Shown here one piece after another: positions 50,106 to 59,767 of a stretch of 64,000 nucleotides of DNA. This stretch comes from Alistipes sp. Its GTDB lineage: Bacteria > Bacteroidota > Bacteroidia > Bacteroidales > Rikenellaceae. The stretch is taken from NCBI GenBank assembly GCA_022782405.1, contig JALFNK010000010.1, positions 78,070 through 142,069 of the forward strand. Reading direction: 5' to 3'. The notes beneath the pieces are model-generated. The model saw nothing but the letters and a program-made list of their open reading frames with translations. It was not told the origin of the DNA and searched no databases. The first letter of the stretch is position 1. Each line of letters begins with the position of its first letter. The position numbers and the translations under genes were made by a program.

Positions 50106-51434
50106 ATGAAACTGCGCGACATCCCGACCTATTTCACCGACACGATCTTCCGGCTTCCGGCCGATACCTGGCGCAGCCCCTTCGTGCGGTGGCTCGTGCA
50201 GCAGTACAAACTGCTCTTCTATACGGCCCGCGGCCTTCAGGAGCACGGCACACTGGTGCGCAGCGCGGCGCTGACCTTCTATACGCTCATGTCGCTCGTG
50301 CCCATCGCCGCCGTGGTCTTCGCCGTGGTCAAGGGCTTCGGGCTGACCGAAGGGCTGACCGAAAACCTCTACGGGATTTTCCCGCAGAATCCCGAAGTGG
50401 TGCACTACCTGATCGACTTCGCCGAAAACGCCCTCGGACGCACGCAGGGCGGTGTGGTGGCCGCCGTGGCGCTCGTCATGCTGTTCTGGGCGGTGATCCG
50501 CGTCTTCGGGTCGATCGAGAGCGCCTTCAACAACATCTGGGAGGTCAAGGTCGAACGCAGCATCACCCGCCAGTGGACCGACTACATCGCCGTGGTGCTG
50601 ATCGTCCCGCTGCTGTGGATCGTCGCCTCGTCGGCGACCGACTATGCCGAACGGCTGCTGGGATTCGACGGTAGTTGGTATTTCGAACTCCTCTCGCGGC
50701 TGGCCTCGATGGTGCTCGTATGGATGATGTTCACGCTGCTCTACCTGATCATCCCCAACGCCAAGGTGCGCCCGGGCAGCGCCCTGATGGCGGGCATCAT
50801 CGCCGGGACGATCTTCCTGCTCTTCCAGTGGGGGTATGTCTACCTGCAGCGCTGGATGACCTCCTACAACGCCATCTACGGCAGTTTCGCCGCCCTGCCC
50901 CTGTTCCTCATCTGGATGCAGACCTCGTGGGAGATCCTGCTCTTCGGCGGCGAGCTCTCGTTCGCCTACCAAAACGTCGAGCGCTTCGACGAGGAGCGCG
51001 AGTCGCTGCTCGTGAGCTACGACCAGCGGCGCAAGATCCTGCTTGCGGCCATGCTGATTGTCGTGCGCCATTTCCGCGACCACGGAGGCGCCATGCCCGC
51101 AGAGCAGATCCGCCGCAGGCTGAACCTCCCGACGCGTATCGTGAACGACATCCTTTACCAACTCGTGCAGGCCGGGCAGCTGATCGCCGTGCGCAGCGGC
51201 GACGGGGAACGCGAGGTGAGCTATACGCCCGCCTACGACATCGCCTCGATGACCATATACAGCGTGCTGGAGGCCGTCGAGCGCAGCGGCCACACCTCCT
51301 TCGATCTGGATGCGACACCCGAACTGGCCCATATCGCCCGTGAACTCGAAGGGCTGAAGCGCGCCGCCCGCAACGCCGAGGAGAATGTCCCGCTGGTCGG
51401 GCTGCTCGAAGATACCGACAACCGAAACTCATGA
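50106..51434 (+). CDS. YihY/BrkB-family membrane protein
   Basis: 442 residues. Six membrane helices are arranged as in the BrkB family: AALTFYTLMSLVPIAAVVFAVV, VVAAVALVMLFWAVIRVFGS, ESAFNNIWEV and YGSFAALPLFLIWMQTSWEILLFGGELSFA. A cytoplasmic C-terminal part of about 140 residues resembles a winged-helix region (RLNLPTRIVNDILYQLVQAG). The family's function is unsettled. It is first in a plus-strand operon and overlaps the DUF2520 gene by four bases. Confidence 0.85.
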   Translation: MKLRDIPTYFTDTIFRLPADTWRSPFVRWLVQQYKLLFYTARGLQEHGTLVRSAALTFYTLMSLVPIAAVVFAVVKGFGLTEGLTENLYGIFPQNPEVVHYLIDFAENALGRTQGGVVAAVALVMLFWAVIRVFGSIESAFNNIWEVKVERSITRQWTDYIAVVLIVPLLWIVASSATDYAERLLGFDGSWYFELLSRLASMVLVWMMFTLLYLIIPNAKVRPGSALMAGIIAGTIFLLFQWGYVYLQRWMTSYNAIYGSFAALPLFLIWMQTSWEILLFGGELSFAYQNVERFDEERESLLVSYDQRRKILLAAMLIVVRHFRDHGGAMPAEQIRRRLNLPTRIVNDILYQLVQAGQLIAVRSGDGEREVSYTPAYDIASMTIYSVLEAVERSGHTSFDLDATPELAHIARELEGLKRAARNAEENVPLVGLLEDTDNRNS

Positions 51435-52210
51435 AAGAGATTGTCATCATAGGAAGCGGCAACCTGGCCGAATCGCTTGCCGTGGCCGTGGCCGCCGCGC
51501 CGGAGCTGCGGCTCGTGCAGCTCTTCGCCCGCAACGAGGCGCGGGGCCGCGAAGTAGCGGTGCTTGCCGGCACCGCGTGGTGCGGCGATGCCGCGCGGCT
51601 GGCCCGCGCGGAGTTGTACCTGATCGCCGTCAGCGACCGCGCCGTTGGGGAGGTCGCCGGACAGCTTCCCATCCCGTCCGATGCCGCCGTGGCCCACACG
51701 GCGGGCTGTGTGCCCCTCGGGGCGCTGCCCGAGCGTTACGCCCGCCGCGCGGTCTTCTATCCGATGCAGACCTTCACGCGCGGCCGCCGGGTCGATTTCT
51801 CGGAGATACCGATCTTCCTCGAGGCCTCGACGCCCGCGCTGTGCGACGAGCTGGAGGCCTGCGCCCGCTGCCTTTCGCGGCGGGTGCTGCGCAGCGACTC
51901 GGCCCAGCGGGCCCGGATCCACCTTGCGGCGGTCTTCGCCTGCAACTTCGCCAACCACATATATGCCCTCGGCGAGCGTATCGCCCGGGAGGCAGGGCTG
52001 GATTTCGGGGTCCTCAAGCCGCTCGTCATGGAGACGGCCCGCAAGGCGTGCGACGCGGCATCGCCCGCCGACGTGCAGACGGGTCCCGCCGTGCGCGGCG
52101 ACCTCGCCACTCAGCAGCGCCATCTCGACCTGCTCGGGGAAGATGCCGCCTTACAGGAAATCTACAAGCTGATAAGCAAAGATATATGGGAAACTTCAAG
52201 GAAGATATAG
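51431..52210 (+). CDS. DUF2520 / Rossmann-fold oxidoreductase-like protein
   Basis: 259 residues. An NAD(P)-binding start (EIVIIGSGNLAESLAVAVAA) is followed by LIAVSDRAVGEVAGQLP and VAHTAGCVPLGALPERY. A DUF2520 C-terminal helical domain (AAVFACNFANHIYALGERIA) comes next, like that of 6-phosphogluconate or pyrroline-carboxylate reductase relatives. The substrate is unknown. It overlaps BrkB by four bases and kdsC by 25 bases; such a DUF2520-kdsC pairing is usual in Bacteroidetes. Confidence 0.83.
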   Translation: MKEIVIIGSGNLAESLAVAVAAAPELRLVQLFARNEARGREVAVLAGTAWCGDAARLARAELYLIAVSDRAVGEVAGQLPIPSDAAVAHTAGCVPLGALPERYARRAVFYPMQTFTRGRRVDFSEIPIFLEASTPALCDELEACARCLSRRVLRSDSAQRARIHLAAVFACNFANHIYALGERIAREAGLDFGVLKPLVMETARKACDAASPADVQTGPAVRGDLATQQRHLDLLGEDAALQEIYKLISKDIWETSRKI

Positions 52211-52731
52211 CACGCTGCAACGCGTTCGTTTTCGACGTTGACGGGGTGATGACCGACGGAGGCATCATTCCGACGATCGACGGGGATTTCATCCGCCGCT
52301 ACAATGCCAAGGACGGGTACGCCCTGGCCTACGCCATCAAACTGGGTTATAAGGTCTGCATCATCTCGGGCGGACGCGGCCGTACGCTCGAACACCGCCT
52401 GCGGATGCTGGGAGTCAAGGATTTTTACCTGGACTGCATGGACAAGATCCGGACCATGCGCGAATACTTTGTCCGCGAGGGGATCGACCCGGCCCATGCG
52501 ATCTACATGGGCGACGACATTCCCGACCTGGAGTGCATGCGCGAGGTGGGGATCCCGGTCTGCCCGGCCGATGCGGCTTCGGAAGTAATCGAGGCGTCGC
52601 GCTACGTCTCGGAGTTCCGGGGCGGCGAAGGGGCCGTGCGTGACATCATCGAACAGGTGCTGCGCGCCCGCGGCGACTGGGCCCGCGACTCGATGGGCGT
52701 AACCCCCTCGTCGCTCGTCGCGTCGAGGTGA
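52186..52731 (+). CDS. kdsC: KdsC-type HAD phosphatase (3-deoxy-manno-octulosonate-8-phosphate phosphatase)
   Basis: 181 residues. NAFVFDVDGVMTDGG gives HAD motif I (Asp17, Asp19), CIISGGRGRTLEHRL motif II, and YMGDDIPDLECMREVGIPVC motif IV. The enzyme makes KDO for lipopolysaccharide. The ATG at 52186 overlaps the DUF2520 gene. The stop codon ends at 52731, two bases before the IS256-type remnant, so the last residues (GVTPSSLVASR) may have been altered by the insertion or deletion event; I cannot tell without homologues. Confidence 0.85.
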   Translation: MGNFKEDIARCNAFVFDVDGVMTDGGIIPTIDGDFIRRYNAKDGYALAYAIKLGYKVCIISGGRGRTLEHRLRMLGVKDFYLDCMDKIRTMREYFVREGIDPAHAIYMGDDIPDLECMREVGIPVCPADAASEVIEASRYVSEFRGGEGAVRDIIEQVLRARGDWARDSMGVTPSSLVASR

Positions 52732-52732
52732 A

Positions 52733-53116
52733 AATGCTCGCCTTGCTGTAGTGCTCACCATAGATATCCTGGAATACCTCGCCGACCTGTTCCTGCGTAA
52801 GACCTTTCGTGTAAAGCGTTCCGGCAAGGCGTTCGCATTCATCCTCCTGATGGCGCAGGATCGCCAGGATCCGGGGATGAAAATTCCCATAGCGATCTCG
52901 AGGTATCCGGAACGTCAGCGTACGGCCATGACCGTAACTATGCCCCGGACGGAAGCCGTTGCATTTATTCCCTGATGCGGAGTTTCCCCGGAGATATTCC
53001 CGGCGTTCCGAGACCATCATACTCTCCAACAAGATCTCCAACAGATCCTGAAGGCCATTTTCTCGCTCCGAATGTTTGCATATTAATTCGGAAAGTTGTT
53101 CCTTTGTCAACACCAT
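52733..53116 (-). pseudogene. IS256-type transposase, 3'-truncated remnant
   Basis: The minus-strand frame from 53116 encodes about 128 residues typical of the start of an IS256/mutator-type transposase: MVLTKEQLSELICKHSEREN, LEILLESMMVSERREYL, then RIPRDRYGNFHPRILAIL and TQEQVGEVFQDIYGEHYSKA. Similarity ends after SKASI at 52733; the remaining two thirds, including most catalytic residues, are gone. The frame only continues by chance into kdsC DNA. The right part of the 573-base gap (53117-53238) is AT-rich, contains a C8 tract at 53188-53195, and may hold the element's original end. I could not define a terminal repeat. Confidence 0.75.
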
Positions 53117-53238
53117 AAGTCTACTCTTTTTTAGTTTTTTGTTGATTTCCTATACAAATCTAAAAAATCTGTAGACTTTTTTATTTACCCCCCCCAGACA
53201 CACTCTTTGAAACAGTATCGAAAAGGCTGGCCAGTTAC

Positions 53239-53280
53239 AAAACTAACCCCCGACAAAAAATCTTGTCGGGGGTTAGTTTT
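53239..53280. terminator. Bidirectional intrinsic terminator at the end of the polysaccharide operon
   Basis: A perfect 18-base stem (53239-53256 with 53263-53280) has a six-base loop, an AAAA start and a TTTT end. It lies 24 bases after the manC stop on the minus strand. Confidence 0.9.
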
Positions 53281-53304
53281 AGCCTATAGCCAAATCAGCG
53301 GCTA

Positions 53305-54375
53305 TCAAATATATTTTCCCTTTTCGACCGTTTTAAGATCCTCCAGCACCTGTTTGATGTGTTGTTCATTTTTCATGGGACAGATCATCAGAGCATCCGG
53401 AGTATCGGCGATGATGTAATCCGAAAGCGAGTCGATAACGACCATCTTTTCTGCCGGGGCTTTGACCATACATCCCGAAGAGTTGTATAGTCGGACATTG
53501 CCCTGTGTGGCATTGGCATTTTCATCCTTTGCGGAGAGTTGGTACAGCGAACCCCAGGTTCCGACATCGTTCCATCCGAAATCGCACTTGCGGACATATA
53601 CATTGTCGGCCTTCTCCATGACGCCATAGTCAATCGAGATGGAGGGACAGCCTGCATATATGGTTTGTATGACCGTATCTTCTTCAGGTGTGTTGAATGC
53701 TTTTTGCTGAGCATTGAACAAGGCCGAGATCTCGGGAACGCAGATGTTGAGCGCCTTCAGAATCGCCTGGTTGGACCAAATGAAGATTCCGGCATTCCAC
53801 AGATAGTTTCCCGAAGCCAGATAGGAAATTGCTACCTCCAGATTCGGCTTTTCGCGGAATGAAGCAACCGGACCTATTACATCGGTCGAGCCCGCCTGAA
53901 TATACCCGTAACCGGTATCCGGACGAGAGGGCTTTATTCCGATGGTCATCAAAACATCCTTGTCTGCGACGAATTCCAGACAATCGGTAATGTCTTTTCG
54001 GAAGGTCTCCTCGTCGAAAATGAAGTGATCTGAAGGCGCCACCACAACCTCGGCTTGCGGATTGACGGCTTTGAGCCGGTATGCAGCATAAGCGATGCAG
54101 GGAGCGGTATTTCGGCCTACGGGCTCACAGAGAACTTGCGAGGGCTTGAGTTCGGGGATATGCTCCAACACCAGACTTTTGTATGCGGCATTGGTAACAA
54201 CCAAAAAGTTCTCTTGGGGAATGATCGGCAGGAATCGTTCGAACGTGTGTCGGATGAACGATTTTCCGGTTCCCATTATGTCCAGAAACTGCTTGGGCAG
54301 ATTTCGCCGGCTGACCGGCCAGAAGCGGCTTCCGACACCGCCTGCCATGATAATGCAGTAACGATTGTTATACAT
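53305..54375 (-). CDS. manC: Mannose-1-phosphate guanylyltransferase
   Basis: 356 residues, the single-domain form without a phosphomannose isomerase tail. CIIMAGGVGSRFWPVSRRNLPKQF holds the nucleotidyltransferase signature; VVVAPSDHFIFDEETF and FGWNDVGTWGSLYQLSAKDE follow as expected. It makes GDP-mannose for the glycans of this cluster. It is the last gene of the minus-strand polysaccharide run, ends in a strong terminator, and is nearer in GC content to the core genome than the genes before it. Confidence 0.9.
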   Translation of the reverse strand: MYNNRYCIIMAGGVGSRFWPVSRRNLPKQFLDIMGTGKSFIRHTFERFLPIIPQENFLVVTNAAYKSLVLEHIPELKPSQVLCEPVGRNTAPCIAYAAYRLKAVNPQAEVVVAPSDHFIFDEETFRKDITDCLEFVADKDVLMTIGIKPSRPDTGYGYIQAGSTDVIGPVASFREKPNLEVAISYLASGNYLWNAGIFIWSNQAILKALNICVPEISALFNAQQKAFNTPEEDTVIQTIYAGCPSISIDYGVMEKADNVYVRKCDFGWNDVGTWGSLYQLSAKDENANATQGNVRLYNSSGCMVKAPAEKMVVIDSLSDYIIADTPDALMICPMKNEQHIKQVLEDLKTVEKGKYI

Positions 54376-54381
54376 AAATAA

Positions 54382-55503
54382 TTATTTTTTACAATTGTAT
54401 ATATCTATGTATTTATCTACCATTTGCTTTATGGAAAAGTGCTCTGAAACCCAAACGTGTGCATTCTCTCCCATTTTTATTCTTAGTTGAGGATCTTTTG
54501 CTAGTTGAATAATATAATCGGCTATTTTTTTGTAATCGCGGGCATTGGAAAGAAACCCAGTTTTACCATTCTTTACGACTTCTGGTATCCCTTCAACATT
54601 TGTAGTTACTATAGGAAGATAATGATATCCTGCTTCTACAAAGATTAATCCAAAAGATTCATATATGGAGGTCAATACAAAAATATCGTGTTTTTCGTAG
54701 AATGGTCCTACATCATTCTGCCATCCAGCTAGATTGATGTATTCTTCCATATTATTGGCATGGATAAATTGCTTGCATGTATCATATAATTCCCCATTTC
54801 CCACAATGGTAAACTGCACTGAAGGAATAGCTCGAATTACAATTTGAGCTGCTTTCAAAAGAGTTAGAGGATCTTTCTGTGTATCCAGTCGACCCACAAA
54901 TAATATTTTTATAGTGGGTTCGTGTCCTTCCTGTTTTGTAAGATATTTTATATCATGATATTGAGAAAAATCTACACCATTATATATTGTACAGGTTTTG
55001 TGTTTAAACCACTTGAAATATTTTTTATAATATTGATTGACTAGTACAATATGATCACAGAAGCAGGACGCAAACATTTCGCATAGCCAATAAAATTGCC
55101 ATTTGGGGAATTTTATATAATCGTGAAAGGCCAATCCGTGAACTGTATGGATTACGATAGGAACGTGGGCTACAGTTGCGGCAATACGACCAATTATTCC
55201 TGGTTTTGTTGAATGCGTATGCACAATATCATAACGTTCTTTTCTACAAAGTTTGTAAATCGCAGTAGCAGCGGATAAATCGGAAAGCCCAATTGAACGT
55301 TTGAGACTATTTAAATAAATTACTTTTACACCGGCTTCTTCAAATAATCGCTGACATTCTTGTCTTTTATCTCCTTTGATTTCTGTCCCAAATAAAACAT
55401 GTTTCTCAAATTCATCATTGGGCAGATTTCTCAATATATCAAGTGATATTCTTTGAGAACCAGAAATTTGAGAAAGTACCAATATGTGAAGAATTTTTTT
55501 CAT
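54382..55503 (-). CDS. GT4-family glycosyltransferase
   Basis: 373 residues. GT-B fold: N-terminal ILHILVLSQISGSQRISLDI, with KERYDIVHTHSTKPGIIGRI, and C-terminal IKILFVGRLDTQKDPLTLLK plus SIYESFGLIFVEAGYHYLPI with the E-x7-E pair. Retaining transfer from a nucleotide sugar is expected; the sugar is unknown. The gene is strongly AT-rich compared with both neighbours, a sign of separate acquisition. It overlaps the next upstream gene by four bases. Confidence 0.88.
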   Translation of the reverse strand: MKKILHILVLSQISGSQRISLDILRNLPNDEFEKHVLFGTEIKGDKRQECQRLFEEAGVKVIYLNSLKRSIGLSDLSAATAIYKLCRKERYDIVHTHSTKPGIIGRIAATVAHVPIVIHTVHGLAFHDYIKFPKWQFYWLCEMFASCFCDHIVLVNQYYKKYFKWFKHKTCTIYNGVDFSQYHDIKYLTKQEGHEPTIKILFVGRLDTQKDPLTLLKAAQIVIRAIPSVQFTIVGNGELYDTCKQFIHANNMEEYINLAGWQNDVGPFYEKHDIFVLTSIYESFGLIFVEAGYHYLPIVTTNVEGIPEVVKNGKTGFLSNARDYKKIADYIIQLAKDPQLRIKMGENAHVWVSEHFSIKQMVDKYIDIYNCKK

Positions 55504-56630
55504 TTCAGAATGGTTTGTAGATAATATCGAATCATGTGTTCCGGAGAAAAATAGAATGCGATTTGTTGGTAAAATGCTCGATCCGCAGGGTGTGTCTTAA
55601 TGAATCGCAGGGCTTTTAGAATGGATTCTGTATCAAATATGTCGAAAGTGTATTCCTTTCCGAGTTGTTCTGAAACGAATTCATAACCGCCTCCGCAGGT
55701 AGTCGATACGGTAGCGGCACAGCCACAGGCCATCGCTTCGAGAATCACATATCCGAACCCCTCCAAAGAGAGGGTCGGGACTACGACCGCATCAGCTTTT
55801 CCGTATATTGCCCACAACTCTTCGTAGGGAACGAATCCCAAATAGGTGATTGTTTGCGGATGCTCTTTTGCGATTGTTTCTATTTTAGGAGCCAATTCAC
55901 CTGTTCCGGAGATATAGATATGATATTTTTTTTGTTCATCGGTGGGTAGAGAGAGAAATTGCATGAGAAATTCATATATCCCTGTACGAGCCGTGAGACG
56001 ACGTGGAATGAATAATACTGTCTTGTCTGTTTCATTTTTCCACCAAGGTAGAGGAACGAATGAGTCCGGTTTTTTGATATATGGAGGTAATAGTTGAATT
56101 TTTCGGTTCGGGACATGGTGCTCTTTTTGGACTATCCGTTTCATGTACTCGGAATGTACCAGCACAACGGATGAACATACGGTTGTAATTTTTTGAAATA
56201 ACCATAATATATGATATCGGAGCCCCTTTCGGCCGCTTTTCGCTTGATATTCTAAATGTAGGGGACCATGATAATGATACACTGTGTGTTTTCCCATGAT
56301 ACAGGCGGCAATTCCGCCAATCATTCCCATGATCGGATGTTGAAGCAACACATGATCGGCTCCGGCAATTATCCGAATATAGGGATACGGGTTAAAGAGT
56401 CCCATTCCGGAAAGTTCTCGAATATTGCCTCGTTTTTTCAATGCGTCGTATTTGCCGGCAGCCGTAGGATCATCGGCCGCATATTGGGAATTAGAATTAC
56501 GACGCCTGGTGAGTAAGCGTACTTTACAGTCGTATTCGGTGAAATATGTGAGCAAATCGAACACATGTTTGCTCGACCCTCCGGCAAAATTCGGATAGCA
56601 AAAATCTCCGATAATGGTTATTTTTTTCAT
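55500..56630 (-). CDS. GT4-family glycosyltransferase
   Basis: 376 residues. GT-B fold with ITIIGDFCYPNFAGGSSKHV at the start, TVYHYHGPLHLEYQAKSGRK in the acceptor half, and donor-side VLFIPRRLTARTGIYEFLMQ plus LSLEGFGYVILEAMACGCAA. It overlaps by four bases the genes on both sides. The acceptor and sugar are unknown; it is part of the polysaccharide repeat-unit assembly set (inference from position). Confidence 0.87.
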   Translation of the reverse strand: MKKITIIGDFCYPNFAGGSSKHVFDLLTYFTEYDCKVRLLTRRRNSNSQYAADDPTAAGKYDALKKRGNIRELSGMGLFNPYPYIRIIAGADHVLLQHPIMGMIGGIAACIMGKHTVYHYHGPLHLEYQAKSGRKGLRYHILWLFQKITTVCSSVVLVHSEYMKRIVQKEHHVPNRKIQLLPPYIKKPDSFVPLPWWKNETDKTVLFIPRRLTARTGIYEFLMQFLSLPTDEQKKYHIYISGTGELAPKIETIAKEHPQTITYLGFVPYEELWAIYGKADAVVVPTLSLEGFGYVILEAMACGCAATVSTTCGGGYEFVSEQLGKEYTFDIFDTESILKALRFIKTHPADRAFYQQIAFYFSPEHMIRYYLQTILK

Positions 56631-57664
56631 TTGGTTAAATTTGACGCTATATTATTATAAGCAGTTGCGATTTCGTCCCATGAATGAGGCATGTATTCGG
56701 ATAGGAACCTAAGGCTTCTCCGTTGCAATTCTACCTGCCGTTCTGCAGGTAGCGAAAGTATGCGAATGATGTTTCGGACTGCACATTCTGGGGTTGTTAT
56801 AACAACGCTCTGTCGGAGGGCCTCGTAGGTGAATCGGCCTGCATTCGACAGAACGATCACGCCATTTGTAGCAGCCGCCAAAAAACTTCCCCTACGTTCG
56901 GATATGCCGTCGGGAAAAGGCAAATAGGCAATTTTACTGTCGTTCAAGATGGCAGCAACTTCATCGTCAGAAAGATTCAGACGGATGCGGACGGACAATC
57001 GAGCACACATTTCGGCGATTTGTTCGTAATATGGTTCATATCCTTTCGGAACTTGTCCTACGAGAGTTACTTGTGCGGGAATTGCTTGTGACCTGATCTC
57101 CTGTACGGCCTGCAGAAAAACCTCTATTCCCTTACCTGGTCGAATATGTCCAAAATTTACCAAATCGAATCGACGTTGATCGGTAGTTTTTGTGTTCGGA
57201 ACCTTTTGAATATTGGAAAAGATTTTAACCACTGAACTGCGTTTGCGCAGTCGCCTGAAATAATGAATTGCACTTTGCCGATCTGTTTCATTGGTAAATA
57301 CTACATGATTCGCCGTTAGCAACATAATGGAGGCCGCTAGTCGCGCTTTGAAACTCAATTGCGTGAATTCATGCAGAACTACCGCGTATTTTATTGTGGT
57401 ACAGCAGGAAAAGAACGCGGTAATGATATGGGGAACGAGACTCCATCCGTACCCCATCGTTGGAGACTGCATGAAAATTACATCTGCCGAGAATGCCTTT
57501 ATTTCACGAATTGTCTTGCAGATGGATTTGAATTTCCAGTCTCGAGACGTGTAAAGCATCCATTTGGAAGTATGAGCCGTAACACAGTTGAACAGATTGT
57601 ATGTATAGTCGCCTACACCGCAAGTTTCCGGAGGATAAGAGCCGGAGATGATCAATATTTTCAT
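56627..57664 (-). CDS. GT4-family glycosyltransferase
   Basis: 345 residues from ATG 57664 (MKILIISGSYPPETCGVGDY), the typical GT4 N terminus with a Gly-rich loop. The donor half contains RFDLVNFGHIRPGKGIEVFL and IAYLPFPDGISERRGSFLAAA, where the first Glu of the usual pair is retained in SERRGSF. An upstream codon at 57751 would overlap the polymerase gene by 77 bases and adds no family sequence. The gap to the polymerase gene is ten bases. Confidence 0.82.
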   Translation of the reverse strand: MKILIISGSYPPETCGVGDYTYNLFNCVTAHTSKWMLYTSRDWKFKSICKTIREIKAFSADVIFMQSPTMGYGWSLVPHIITAFFSCCTTIKYAVVLHEFTQLSFKARLAASIMLLTANHVVFTNETDRQSAIHYFRRLRKRSSVVKIFSNIQKVPNTKTTDQRRFDLVNFGHIRPGKGIEVFLQAVQEIRSQAIPAQVTLVGQVPKGYEPYYEQIAEMCARLSVRIRLNLSDDEVAAILNDSKIAYLPFPDGISERRGSFLAAATNGVIVLSNAGRFTYEALRQSVVITTPECAVRNIIRILSLPAERQVELQRRSLRFLSEYMPHSWDEIATAYNNIASNLTK

Positions 57665-57674
57665 ATTCGGGAAT

Positions 57675-58856
57675 TTAATTACCTCTGAGGTCGGAAGAGA
57701 CGGATTTGAAATATTGTTGTCGTGTTGAATAATCTGATATGCCGAATACAATGTTGTCGTATCGATATAATCCGTTAGAGGTATGAGTATATACGATCAT
57801 CAGCGTATATATGATCGTAATACCAAGGAAAATACGACGATTGTTCCTGAGACTGATATTTTCCAAAATGATAGGATATATGAACCAATACGATACGATG
57901 AATAAAGTGCCTATGCGATCGAACAGGATGCTTGCCTCATATAGGTAGAGTGTGACAAGTATGTATGCTATGAATAGGTTGACAAACAATATATTATTCG
58001 GATTCCCGGAGATTATTTTTTTGTAATAGACAATCACCAGGCCAATACTCATTAATCTTTCGATAAAGCGCAAACTGATGGTCTGTGAGCCGGAATATAG
58101 ATCAGAATTCAGGTATGCCTCTGATATTAACGATATTTTACCTCCGAATGCGAAACCGACGGTCTGTAAGAATGGGGTTACATAATGAATTTGAAGGATG
58201 AACAGAATGATCCCTCCAGATATGAGCAGAAGCAATATGTTGCGGGGCATTTTTCTGTGTAGGAAAAAGTATAGAGGGATATAGATTACTGCGCTGATAT
58301 GGAACATACTCGCGAATAGAATCAACATCATGTAAGGAAGAATTCTGCGTTCCCGAATGTAAGTCAGTGCTAATAGAAAGATCAGGATCGCTTTGATGTT
58401 TCTCAGCAGATTGATTTCCGTAGTAAGAGAAAAACCGATGAATAGGGCAAATGCGAAGGCTACATTTCGGTTGTATCGTTTGAAGATTTTATGGAGCAAT
58501 AGGAAGTCGATCAGGACGGAAATGAAAATAAATACATGATAATTGCCCGTGAATAACTTAACAAAGGCAACATATATGATATATCCGGGCTCAATTAGTT
58601 CGGAGGTATCGAAGTCGGAAGACGACAGATGGTATAATGAAGGAATAGATTCAAACAGAGGATAGTAACTATGCCAATCCCATCCGACAAAGCCCCTTAA
58701 TCCGAAGAAGAACAAAAAAAGGATTCCATACCAGACATGAAGCGAGTGTCGGTTATGTTTAGTTGCGATACTTCGTTGTTCCTGGTAGGCAAAAAAATAA
58801 AATGCAGCTAGCAGCAACATGTATGGAACTGCATACCATATACTATATTGAGCCAT
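57675..58856 (-). CDS. EpsG-type O-antigen/polysaccharide polymerase
   Basis: 393-residue membrane protein with about ten to eleven helices. LFFFGLRGFVGWDWHSYYPLF near residue 55 is the EpsG-family motif (G-x-D-W/Y-x-Y), and LRNIKAILIFLLALTYIRERR is a second conserved region. EpsG-like Wzy proteins polymerise repeat units at the periplasmic face of the inner membrane. The stretch FASMFHISAVIYIPLYFF contains the conserved His. Adjacent glycosyltransferases support the role. Confidence 0.8.
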   Translation of the reverse strand: MAQYSIWYAVPYMLLLAAFYFFAYQEQRSIATKHNRHSLHVWYGILFLFFFGLRGFVGWDWHSYYPLFESIPSLYHLSSSDFDTSELIEPGYIIYVAFVKLFTGNYHVFIFISVLIDFLLLHKIFKRYNRNVAFAFALFIGFSLTTEINLLRNIKAILIFLLALTYIRERRILPYMMLILFASMFHISAVIYIPLYFFLHRKMPRNILLLLISGGIILFILQIHYVTPFLQTVGFAFGGKISLISEAYLNSDLYSGSQTISLRFIERLMSIGLVIVYYKKIISGNPNNILFVNLFIAYILVTLYLYEASILFDRIGTLFIVSYWFIYPIILENISLRNNRRIFLGITIIYTLMIVYTHTSNGLYRYDNIVFGISDYSTRQQYFKSVSSDLRGN

Positions 58857-58859
58857 CAG

Positions 58860-59762
58860 CTATCGAATTCGGCTTTCTTTAAAAAGAGCATGTCCGTCTC
58901 GGCGACCTTTGCGTGCAAGTTCTCTTTGCTTGCGAGTTAGTCGAAACGGTTTGCGAAATATATCATGCAGCAAGCCGTATGTGGCGACGATGCATCGTTG
59001 CAGCAGTCCATGATTTTTCAAGGAAAAATAGGTTCCATTGCGAGCCATGTAATAGACCGTGAAATCGCTCATTTGACCTCCGGTCGATACGCTCTCTTTA
59101 TGCCATAGCCGGCTTTCGGGTATGTACATTGTTTTTTTATGCGCTTTTTTTGCTCGCCACAGGAAATCCGTATCGTCGTAATAAACAAAATAACGTTCGT
59201 CCATCAATCCGATTTCGCCAAAAACTGCTTTGTGAATCAACATGAAACAGGTTGGAGCATATGAGATCTGTTTTGGTCGGTCGTATTGTCCTCGATCCTT
59301 TTGTCGCACACCTATGTGGGTTGTCGCTCCATTATAGTATGTAAAATGACCACCTGCTTGCCAAATGAGATCAGTTCCGTAATAATAAATTTTGGGAACA
59401 GCCATATCTGCATTCGTTTCAACTGTTCCGATATATATTTTTTCCAAAGTATCGGGTTCCAAAACAATGTCGTTGTTCGAAAGCAATATGTATTCGCAAC
59501 CCTCCTCCAAAGCTCGAATAATCCCGATATTGTTTCCCTTGGCGACTCCCCAGTTTTCCGGTTCTGCGATAATTTTCGTACGAAAACGAACTGTTGCGGC
59601 GAGTTCCCGGGCTCGGTCTAATGAATTGTCAGGAGAATTGTTGTCTATAACGTAGAGAATAAAATCCCTGTAGGTCTGACGATCGAGTGTCCGGAAGAAA
59701 TCTTCTAACACATTCTTGCTGTTATACAGCACTGTAACTATTCCTATGCGAACTTGTTCCAT
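58860..59762 (-). CDS. GT2-family glycosyltransferase (rhamnosyltransferase-like)
   Basis: 300 residues. RIGIVTVLYNSKNVLEDFFRTL opens the GT-A fold; ENWGVAKGNNIGI and YILLSNNDIVLEPDTLEKIY match the WbbL/rhamnosyltransferase-like subgroup, in which NND replaces DxD. FVYYDDTDFLWRAKKAHKK and LWHKESVSTGG complete the pattern. Inverting transfer of a deoxysugar is plausible but not certain. ATG 59762 is preferred; it lies five bases after the acyltransferase stop. Confidence 0.85.
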   Translation of the reverse strand: MEQVRIGIVTVLYNSKNVLEDFFRTLDRQTYRDFILYVIDNNSPDNSLDRARELAATVRFRTKIIAEPENWGVAKGNNIGIIRALEEGCEYILLSNNDIVLEPDTLEKIYIGTVETNADMAVPKIYYYGTDLIWQAGGHFTYYNGATTHIGVRQKDRGQYDRPKQISYAPTCFMLIHKAVFGEIGLMDERYFVYYDDTDFLWRAKKAHKKTMYIPESRLWHKESVSTGGQMSDFTVYYMARNGTYFSLKNHGLLQRCIVATYGLLHDIFRKPFRLTRKQRELARKGRRDGHALFKESRIR

Positions 59763-59767
59763 AGCGA

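Noticed and set aside
53188..53195. Tract of eight C residues as a phase-variation switch
   Set aside because: It lies in non-coding DNA next to an IS remnant and is not within a reading frame or between recognisable promoter boxes.
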